Source: Ilex aquifolium
Taxonomy: Eukaryota > Streptophyta > Magnoliopsida > Aquifoliales > Aquifoliaceae
Direction: 5' to 3'
DNA length: 64,000 bases
NCBI GenBank assembly: GCA_951799425.1
Contig: OX637403.1
Span: 22,844,811 to 22,908,810 of the forward strand
Shown: positions 55,981 through 64,000 of the stretch, piece after piece
Layout of the letters: each line of letters opens with the position of its first letter
Position numbering within the stretch: position 1 is the first letter of the stretch
Notes under the pieces: generated by a model
Told to the model about the DNA's origin: nothing
Seen by the model: only the letters and a program-made list of their open reading frames with translations
The model's database searches: none
Translations under genes and position numbers: made by a program

Positions 55981-57356
55981 TTACAAGTTGTATCCCCCAT
56001 TCATGAAAAATGATTCAACATCATTTAGAGATTGCACATGTGTTGAATCAGTCGGAGTACCCTACATTAATGAGAAGGGGTCAGACAAAGAAACTTGATA
56101 CATATGTGAAACAATAAAATTAGTAATAAGGTAAAATACCATAACACTTTGTAAACTATTTGAATCTTGAGAAGACAATATATTCGAATGACCATATGCT
56201 GATGTACACGGGTGACTGAAACCATGTACCTGGAATACAAAAATACTTACAATTATATTTATAAAAATATGAAGTGAATTAAAAAAACCTACAATTATAT
56301 TTATACGATACCTTAGACATATGTGATGGTTGGGAAGTTTTCTTTTTTCTCTTTGTTGCTTTCTCATGCCAATATTTTAGTCGATCACAACCCTTGTAAC
56401 CTCCCTCTTTTCTTTTTAAACCTTTAACTTGGAGAAGGTTTGGGTCAACATTTTCTATTCCTTCTTCATATATTGAATCATCGCCACCATCACCAATTGA
56501 TGCGTACATACTATCCATTTGTTTGAACAATTCCTCAACACCACGTGACACCAATTGATATGCAGGTTGAAGACTAGAGTATTGAGCAACTAGTTGTACA
56601 ATTCTAGGATAAAACTGCCTGTAATGTGACACCACCTTTAACTTGGGATCCTCTTCATTTGACATTGAAATGGGGGCTATCCTACAACTCTTTCTTGCAT
56701 CTCGTCTCCATCTCTTACATATGTATTGCTCGAGAATTTGCTTAATATTCATCATATCCAAGACTTTAAGTGCATGGCCACATAATATTTCTTCCATTTC
56801 AAACTTCCGACAACTACAATTGACTATCTCCTCATTAGCCTTAACCAAGACCAAATACTCTCTATGTTCATCAAATAATTGAACCACAAATTGATGCCAC
56901 CCATCCAACACATTACATGGTGTCGCAATAGCACACTGAAAGATATCATACTCATCTTGAAACAACTCAAATATAGTAGAAGTGTACACTTGTCCTGCTT
57001 GCACTAACATTGAAGCTCTTTTTAACTTCAATCTAGGTAATTTTTCCCTAGCTTGGTATTCTGAGTCTGACTCCTTATACCGCTTATCATTCACAACTCT
57101 TTCGTGTCTCTGCTCGAGGTTTCCTTATTTGCCACTCTCTTTTATCACGAACCATTTGACCTTGTTTACAACAAACATATTTTCTGTAAATGACAATGCC
57201 ATCTTTCAAACTTTTATTCTGAAAATATTTTCTCACTCTAAATCCCACAGACCCTCCATAATTATTGTAAAACACATAAGCATCTTCCTCCGCATCAAAT
57301 TGCATACCAATATGAGGTCTATTCTCAATCGCAATAACTCCCAAATCATCCATCAT
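55981..57356 (-). pseudogene. FAR1-related gene with transposase core deleted
   Basis: MMDDLGVIAIENRPHIGMQF at 57356 opens a FAR1 DNA-binding domain (AYVFYNNYGGSVGFRVRK, YVCCKQGQ) that ends in RKPRAETRKSCE and a stop. At that same DNA point another frame (ERVVNDKRYKESDSEYQ) continues into the post-core linker (LPRLKLKRASMLVQAGQVYT, FELFQDEYDI), SWIM finger (VNCSCRKFEMEEILCGHALKVLD) and the C-terminal tail (YICKRWRRDARK; KRKEGGYKGC). A last exon gives QSLNDVESFFMNGGYNL ending at 55981. About 300-350 residues carrying the DDE core are missing, with a frame change at the joint. It cannot be a transposase. Confidence 0.85.
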
Positions 57357-58199
57357 AGTATCCTACAATAAGAAATTTAATTGAAATGACATTATGTGGT
57401 GAATGAAACACATAACATATGTATAAGCCAACAAGAACAAAAAAAACATGCACAAAAAAATTGGCTTCATGACACTACCCGATTCATTCATAAGCCACAA
57501 AAAAAAAAAAAAAAATAGCCTCATTATTATAAGCCAACAACCAAAAAAAAAAACCACAAGAACATGATTAAACAACCTCATTAAATCCCAAACCCGATTA
57601 ACTTATAAGCCAACAACAAAAAAAAAAGCCTCATTATAACTCCCAAAACGTGTACTGGTAAGGAGAAGCATTAAAAAAAATTGGCTTATAAGCCAACAAG
57701 AACAAAACCCGATTAACTTATAAGCCAACAAGAACAAAAAAAAAAAAACATGTACAAAAAAATTGAAGAAATTATTCCGTTATTTTTATTAATCAAGAGT
57801 TTCATCAAACAGCCTCCAAATATTCATCAACTCAGGACTCAACCTAAACTTGAAGAGGGCGACATAATATCCAAATATCCCATAGACTTACCTGACTTTT
57901 GGCGTTCACAGGTAAGGAGAAGCAGTCAGTTTGACGAAGAAGAGGTCGACTAAGTTGAGGAAGAAGAAGGTGGAAGAAGCAGACATATTGACAAAGAGAA
58001 AGCAGGGGAAAGAGAGGGATTTCAGATGGGGTTTTGAAGGACCAAAAACGACGTCGTTTTTGGTAAAAACTGTTAAATTTTTTTTTTTTTTTTTGTGTGC
58101 AAAAAACAGCTAAACGACAACGTTCCATTTAATCGCATGATATGCGGTAAGTGGGTTACTGTAGAGGAGCTGCTCCCTCCATAGTGCTGGGGATATAAC

Positions 58200-58875
58200 T
58201 TCTGCATTGTTGCTTTCGATAATGGCCTGTTGCAGTTGTAACATTATAGCAAACAAACAACCTTCCCTAACTGCGAGTGCGTCGAGAGTAACTAATTGAA
58301 ACCTCTGGGACTTTTTTGGCCCTTCCTTCTCTCTCTCTCTCTCTCTTATTTCTTAACTATAACACCCACTCACAACTCAGTTTTATTTGCCTCTGAGCTT
58401 GGAGGCTCCACTGTTATGAAGTTGTTGTTCTAACTGACTCGGAAGCAGATATACTTCTACCCTGTCCTAATTGTGAAATAGAATTCTCCCCAGAGGCTTT
58501 GAGCTCTGCAAACAGTGGCCATTAGCTGGGAGAGGCCTGATAGTAGTGACTTTACAGGAACTCAAGGTATCTAAATCAATTGAGTTGGATAAATTTATGG
58601 TACCAAGATTTTAGTTTTTAGTGTCATAGCAAAAAATGATTGTTGATCATCAATCTAATTTTGAATTATTTATAATCGTTAAAATTTGATGGTTCACGGG
58701 ATTCTACAATTCACACCAAATAGTACATTTTACTAGGTTCTTAATAGCCAAAATAATAAAATACTGTAAAACAAAGCATAAAAAATTGCACGTGACACTT
58801 TGTGATTGGTAAAAAAAAATTGCACGGAAAAGTTAGTACAATATTGGTCACTGTCATAAACATGTGACAAGCAGA
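58200..58875. other. Non-coding stretch
   Basis: CT microsatellite at 58329-58347, otherwise nothing I can support. Sequence near 58360-58570 has the look of a gene leader but no reading frame follows. Confidence 0.4.
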
Positions 58876-58883
58876 CTAAGCAT

Positions 58884-59119
58884 CAGGGGCAGCTCAAGAT
58901 AATTTAAGGCATAAAGCGAAAATATTAAATGTAGGTCTTTTTATTTTTAATATTATTTTTAAAAAATTAATTTATTTTTAATTTTCTATGTGAGAGGGAG
59001 ACAAAAGAAATATATGTTAATGTTGTCGAGAAAGATATTTCAACTTCTGTTTTTGTTTTTGACCACAGAGAGGGAGTGTTTAATTTCAACTTTTGTTTTG
59101 TTTTTTTTTTTTTTTACAG

Positions 59120-59173
<54 letters not shown>

Positions 59174-59446
59174 GAGAGAGTGGGTGGGAGTAAATATGAG
59201 TTGATTTTTCAGTATTTTTTAATTTCTAAGTTTTTAATGTTATAGATTGAATTATGGGTTCAAATTATTGCAATGAAAATTTTGATTGAATTTAAATTTT
59301 TAGAGCTTTTTTGTAGGACTTAAAATTTAATTGATTTGATTTTTTTTTTTTTTGTGGGCTAGTGATGTACCTAAAATTATGGGACCTTCTAAAAATTTGG
59401 GGCCTAAAGCCCATGCTTTTTTTTTCCATACTATTGGACCGCCCTG
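58884..59446. mobile_element. Non-autonomous hAT (563 bp), relative of 38404-46218
   Basis: Ends CAGGGGCAGCTC and ACCGCCCTG. Flanks CTAAGCAT (58876-58883) and CTAAGTAT (59447-59454) form an 8-bp duplication with one mismatch. Its right part, GGGGCCTAAAGCCCATG..., matches the end of the large hAT (GGGGCCTAAAGCCCAGA at 46168), so it looks like an internal-deletion derivative of that family. Confidence 0.85.
59119..59183. repeat. GA microsatellite inside the small hAT
   Basis: About 30 GA dinucleotides with few interruptions. Confidence 0.9.
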
Positions 59447-59454
59447 CTAAGTAT

Positions 59455-60190
59455 GCGAGTTTTTCAATGGTTCTCGTGCTTTTAAAATTCTTTCTTTTTA
59501 AATTAATATAATTTCAAACTTATTTTTTAAACTCGTGTACTTTTGAGAATGCTATTTGGATTGATGTTTTAACTATTGCACATTGCCTATTTCACGACAG
59601 AGAAATTGATCCACAAGTCTAAAAAATATTAAATGTATCAATCACACCACACCATAACTCTCACATTGGTGTCATCATATAATAAAAAAAAATTGATAAA
59701 TTAACAAATAGATCCCATGAAATTCAATTACCACCCCTCCATGTATGACAATAATTATTTCATGTAAAATAGTAGGGTTTAGTTTGTTCATTTAATTATT
59801 TTTTTTATTGGATTGTGACATTATATGTCAGTGATGATGATTGATGTGCTATTACCGTTATATTGAATTTTTTAATAAAATATAGTACTCTAAATAATGG
59901 TTTTAATATCATCATTTCAAATCGCGTTTTCTTTGTTTATCCACTGTCTTCTTCATTTATGTGTTGCTTAAAAAGTCATTCTAGATACGGATTTCACATT
60001 GAAGATATCATTTGAAATAATGTTTTCATAAATTACTTTGACTTTAAAATTATATTTGAAACTGTATAACTTTGGAGAAAAAAGTATTTTAATGCATGGT
60101 GGATAACCAAAAAAAAAAAAACTCCTAAGATTGCCCTTTGGACCGCCCAAACCTTGATTACGTTGCAGTTACAAGAATTAGCAAAGAACC
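59455..60190. other. AT-rich stretch, nothing recognised
   Basis: No gene or repeat family that I can support. Confidence 0.5.
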
Positions 60191-60821
60191 TTTGGGGGCT
60201 CCAAGTAACAAGCTGCCGACCAGCAGGCCCACTATGTTGAGGCGTCGAAGCATGCAACGGATAGAGGAAAGGTGATATGGGGAGATCCTAGGCACAAGTG
60301 CCGACCACAGTCTCTAAGGCGCCCAAGTGCCAGCCGACAGGCACCTAACCATGGCCCCGGGGATACTTTGCTATCATTTTCTATTTGTCCACCTTTATTA
60401 GACGAGTTCTACTCAAATACGGCATAACCAAGAGCCAAGAGCTCAAATTAAACACTACTTCGAATAAATAGGAGATGGAGAAAAGGCACCTAAGAATAAA
60501 AGTCTTAGTCTAACACTATTCCGAACTTTGAGAACCTGGTCATGAGGTTGATCCTATCACCACCTAGAGTTCGAGTTCCTTTGGGACCTACCACTTTAAA
60601 CAAAGGTCTCTGAATACCAGGTAAGAGCATTTTATCCTAACCTATTCACTACATACTCTTCTTGGACTTGCGATCTGATTTAAGCATCAGAGTTCCTTTG
60701 GCCGCTTTCGGCCATCAGTTTACCCTAATTTTTGCTTGTCTTGCAGGTCATTCAAGGCTTCCTTACCGCCATCTCCATCCATACTAGGTGGTGACTCCTT
60801 ATGCAGAATTCTCTCCGCACA
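60191..60821 (+). repeat. 5' LTR of the gag-only gypsy element
   Basis: Starts at GGGGGCTCCAAGTAACA; the first bases have drifted from the TGTGGAGGCTCC seen in the 3' copy. It ends near CCGCACA, before ATTGGTGTCATATGTGG, the place of the primer site. Confidence 0.75.
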
Positions 60822-60939
60822 ATTGGTGTCATATGTGGAAAATGACTAACTTTTTCGACAACCTAGAAGCTTTGAGTCATGTCATGCTAAAGAAGTCACA
60901 ACCCAAAAACAAGTCACACGGTACCTTTACTCCCTCCAA

Positions 60940-62362
60940 TTTTAGAAGACCCTTTGGAGCATGACACCCAATTGCCTGAGGGATAGCTACATCAAGTTGG
61001 ACTCACGATTGAAGATGAGTACCAAGAAGCAATATGGAAGAAGACAAAGGATTCAGAAGCTCTCAAGCAAGGGCTCATTTGTCAAAGAGGCAAGAAACTT
61101 GCCAGTGAGGTCAAACGTCCAACCCGTGAGTTTGGTCGTCGTGATGATCACTGGGAGGAGGTTCACTCTTCCCGGCGCAAGAGTAGGTCCCCAACAAGGA
61201 GCTATTCGACTCATAATTAGAGTCGAAGAAAACACTCACCGAGACGTAGTATTTCTTATCTTATGCACAGAGGCCCTTCTCTGAGAGAGAAAAGACCTTA
61301 TCATGGAGAAAAAGGATGCGAGTCACGTAGAGAAATCCGTCCCCGCGAGCATAGAGAGTGACATGGGAGTTTAACTTACCATCCTAGGCTAGACCACTGG
61401 GATGAAGATTTTGGAAGGGAAAAGCGTAGAAAATCTGAGCAAGCCCGTGAAGGGTCCACCTGGCTGCAACACAACCTCGGCTAAGTTGATCTCATATAAT
61501 CAACAAAGGAAAGGACAAGACAGACCCTTGTCTAGATGACTACAACCCCTTTCGTTTGCTCCATATGAAAAGCCAAACCCCCAGGTAAGTTCACGCCTCC
61601 CTCATTCGAGTTATATGATGGCAGGTCTGATCCTGTGCTCCACATTGGGGCCTTTACCAGCAAGATGGCCTTCTAAACAAGCAATGAAGCGTTGATATGT
61701 AAAATGTTCCCCTCTAGTTTGGGGAAGTTAGCTCTTAAGTTGTTTCATGGGATGCCCATGAACTCGATTTTCTCTTGGGAACAACTAGCCAAGGAATTCG
61801 TCTCTCGATTCATAGCCAATAGTCGGGAGTTGACAACGATTGACACACTCTTAGCATTACGCCAAAAACATGGTAAGACACTCCGTGAGGATTGGGATGA
61901 GAAGATTACAACTGTCTCTTTCCGCATGGGCCTCCCCAAAGAAAGTGAATTAAGGAAACATCTCACTATGTGGCCAACACATAACATGTCACACTTACAG
62001 GAGCAATCGACCGGCTATTGTCTTCTCCAAAGAAGAACCAGAGGGAGGAAAACAACACTTCCAACCCATCAAGGAGAGATGAGTCACCCAAAGGAACGAG
62101 ACTCTTACCAAAGAGCCAACACTATCTTCAAGGAGCCTATCCATAAAGTCCTGAACCAAATCAAAGACAACGAGTATTTTAGGTGGCCACCCAAGATGAT
62201 ACAAGATCCATCAAAGAGGGACCAAAATCTCCATTGTTCTTACAACAAGGACAAAGGCCACCAGATGGAGAATTACAGAGCACTCAACCGCCACCTAAAA
62301 GAATTGGTCAAGTAAGACCACCTCTCTCGATATATTGACAAGGAAAAAACTGTCAAGGAATA
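60940..62362 (+). pseudogene. gag: Gypsy gag, decayed
   Basis: Three-frame reading gives an RS/RE-rich N-terminus (60980-61400), then FELYDGRSDPVLHIG (near 61605), CKMFPSSLGKLALKLFHGMP, FSWEQLAKEFVSRFI, LLALRQKHGKTLRE, VSFRMGLPKESELRKHL, FKEPIHKVLNQIKDNEYF and HCSYNKDKGHQMENYRALNRHLKEL, the remnant of a single zinc knuckle whose last Cys is lost. The stretch 61692-62315 is unbroken; upstream is cut by several stops. Same family as 36860-38403. Confidence 0.8.
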
Positions 62363-62519
62363 GGTAAAGCAAAAACTTCAATCGGATGACTAATCAGATG
62401 ACTAAGTTTTACTTTTAGCTTAGTCAACAACTTCTTATTATGTCAATAAGTCTTCAAAGACATTTGTTTTTCATTCTCATTGATTAGTAAAGAGAAATTT
62501 ATTTTTCACAACTTTGAGT

Positions 62520-62815
62520 GTTCTTCTACTTGTGATTATCACAACCTCTATGGGTGACCTTAAGGCTACTTTGCCTCTAGTCAACCTCTATGTTTTACTT
62601 TAAGGCTACTTCACCTCCAGCCAACCTCCTTGGTGGCACCATAAGACTACCTAGCCTCTAGTCAACTTCTTTGGTTGCACCTTAAGGCTACGTAGCCTCC
62701 AACCAACCTTCATGGTTGCACCTTAGGCTATTTTAGCCTTCATGCGACCTTTTCAGTTGCTTTTTAGGCTACTTAGCCTGTATGTGACCTGTTAGGTTGC
62801 CTCTTAATTCTCAAA
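62520..62815. repeat. ~55-bp tandem repeat downstream of gag
   Basis: Five or six diverged units of TTAAGGCTAC-TTGCCTC-AGTCAACCTC-TGGTTGCACC. Confidence 0.8.
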
Positions 62816-63177
62816 CAAATTGAAAGAAAAATTACTCCACCACAAAAGAGCAATTACTTTCATTACAAAAGAAGAACAAAGGTTCAGCAAACACTGAAAT
62901 TAGATTGGTTCATACATGACCAACACAAAAGAAGAGAAAACTATGGATGGACCCTCACAGTCTATGCAACATTAGACGCCTCAACCATTAAGGACCTTTT
63001 CCCTTTAATCAGAACGGGGGGCACTTGTGTTAAAAGACTCGAATCACCACCACCAAGAAACTTCTCCATGATCTCAGGAATTAGAAAGTCACTCTCAGGC
63101 CATGGAACGTCCTCCCAAACTGGATATGACCCATCAATCCCGGTTGCCTTGAGAGTTTATCCCTAGCCATCTCCGAA

Positions 63178-63480
63178 TTAGTTGTTCTTCTCTCTTGCAT
63201 ATTTCTTCTTGACTTTGTCTAGGATTCCAGAGTAATGGTCGTAGACAACATTCTTTACTTGCTCCCCTATCTCAGTATTCTCCCTCTCGGCCTTAGTAAG
63301 TTCCTCTTGAAGCTCGCCAACTCGAGTATCTACCTCAATAACCTTCTTCTTCAAGAAGTCATTCTCCACTCTAGAATCCTTAAGTTGTTTCTCCAACATG
63401 TCTGCTCTAACCTTATTAGAATCAACCTGACTCTCAAGCAACTCTTATCGTTCGACTTGCTTATGAGCAAATTAAGTCCC
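63178..63480 (-). pseudogene. Antisense coiled-coil ORF in the gypsy element
   Basis: On the minus strand 87 codons read LESQVDSNKVRADMLEKQL, ENDFLKKKVIEVDTRVGEL, ELTKAERENTEI, a clear heptad coiled coil, ending KKKYAREKNN. The frame extends upstream as FAHKQVER past a TAA at ~63450, so the ORF was once longer. Antisense ORFs ending in coiled coils, linked to a gypsy-type transposon domain, are known between gag/pol and the 3' LTR in plant elements of this group. The domain itself is not visible here. Function unknown. Confidence 0.55.
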
Positions 63481-63701
63481 ACATACAAGCAACAATGAAT
63501 GCTTCTCTTTTTCCTCTATCAGCCAAACTCTAACCTATAAACTAAGCGAAGGAACACAAAGGGAAATAAGTAAAGTGGAGAAGAGAGAAAAAACTTAAAG
63601 CTCTAATCCTTAAGGCAATAAAGGCCCATTAGCAAAGAATTTGGGCTGGAAGCCCTTGTTCTTTAGAAAAAACATATCTCAATTAATTTAGTCCATTAAA
63701 T

Positions 63702-63717
63702 AAGGTATGGGGGCAAA
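63702..63717 (+). other. Polypurine tract before the 3' LTR
   Basis: AAGGTATGGGGGCAAA directly precedes TGTGGAGGCTCC. Confidence 0.7.
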
Positions 63718-64000
63718 TGTGGAGGCTCCAAGTAACATGCTATCGACCAGAAGCCCACTATGTTAAGGCGTTGAAACATGCAATGGATAGAGGAAAGGTG
63801 ATATGGGGAGATCCTAGGCACTTGTGCCAACAGACAGCCTCCAAGGCACCCAAATGTTGGCCGACAGACACCTAACCACGAATTTGGGAGGTACTTCGCT
63901 ATCATCCTCTACTTGCCTACCTCCATTAGACGAGTCCTACTCAAATACAGCACGACCAAGGGCTAAGAGTTAAAATCAAACACTACTCTGAACATATAGG
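63718..64000 (+). repeat. 3' LTR, partial (window end)
   Basis: Begins TGTGGAGGCTCCAAGTAACATG and aligns to 60191 onward for 283 bp until the window stops. Confidence 0.8.

Larger units (their letters stand above)
46745..58150. mobile_element. Possible older Mutator-like element enclosing the next one
   Basis: About 45 bp near 46750-46797 (TATGCGGTTAAATGGAACG...CTGTTTTTTGCA) recurs inverted near 58088-58140 (GCGATTAAATGGAACG on the minus strand). Between them lie the inner 47336-54522 element and a second FAR1-type gene. If these are terminal repeats, the inner element was inserted into this unit. Ends and a TSD could not be fixed, and the shared block is short. Confidence 0.4.
60191..64000 (+). 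mobile_element. Gag-only gypsy element, cut by the window end
   Basis: A 5' LTR at 60191-60821 and the start of a 3' LTR at 63718 share about 85% of bases by eye. Between them are a decayed gag, non-coding repeats and a minus-strand coiled-coil ORF; there is no protease, reverse transcriptase or integrase. This is the layout of TR-GAG/LARD-type non-autonomous elements. The 3' LTR runs off the window. Confidence 0.8.

Noticed and set aside
57916-58060. Small ORFs over the AG-rich region near the putative outer TIR
   Set aside because: Basic low-complexity translations caused by GAAGAAG repeats, overlapping on both strands.

Overview
The window is repeat-dense plant nuclear DNA. The evidence for a plant is an LRR receptor kinase of the At3g47570/XA21/EFR type, FAR1/FHY3-type transposases, a UGT85-like fragment, a plant L1 with an RNase H domain, and LTR retrotransposons primed by initiator-Met tRNA. 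A eudicot is likely, but I cannot name the species. There is no intact single-copy host gene. The one recognisable native gene is a broken non-RD receptor kinase, and nearly everything else is mobile DNA of every major plant class, much of it nested.

Layout. 1-4.7 kb: AT-rich DNA with a 637-bp non-autonomous hAT (8-bp TSD), a tRNA-derived SINE, a small MITE and one decayed coding remnant. 4.7-13.3 kb: a Ty3/gypsy element with 2.3-2.4 kb LTRs that keeps gag, the start of protease and the integrase C-terminus; reverse transcriptase, RNase H and most of integrase are missing, and a long degenerate short-repeat array stands there instead. 13.7-15.3 kb: a non-autonomous Mutator-like element (9-bp TSD). 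16.1 kb: a second SINE. 16.7-20.2 kb: a probable solo LTR broken by a TTA-flanked MITE that holds an ACC/ATC array. 20.6-25.6 kb: a Ty1/copia element on the minus strand (5-bp TSD, nearly identical LTRs, broken ORFs). 27.7-30.4 kb: a Helitron Rep remnant. 31.4-35.5 kb: the LRR-kinase pseudogene (minus). 36.2-38.4 kb: a truncated gypsy gag fused to a truncated hAT. 38.4-46.2 kb: that hAT (minus), into which a 4.9-kb L1 LINE with an unbroken frame was inserted (14-bp TSD).

46.7-58.2 kb is the richest part. A 7.2-kb Mutator-like element with ~190-bp inverted repeats and a perfect 9-bp TSD carries its own decayed FAR1-type transposase. Just inside its left end it also carries fragments of two unrelated glycosyltransferase genes (UGT85-like GT1 and a DXD-type GT32-like gene) joined in one reading frame. 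It seems to sit inside an older Mutator-like unit that carries a second, internally deleted FAR1-type gene and a small GRF zinc-finger ORF. 58.9-59.4 kb is an internally deleted relative of the large hAT. From 60.2 kb to the window end is a gag-only gypsy element with an antisense coiled-coil ORF.

How it works together: most elements are defective yet show target-site duplications or similar paired LTRs, so they were probably moved by enzymes supplied in trans. Pairs in the window illustrate this: transposase-bearing hAT with deleted hAT, L1 with an L1 3' tail fragment, and two FAR1-type genes, one complete in domains and one deleted.
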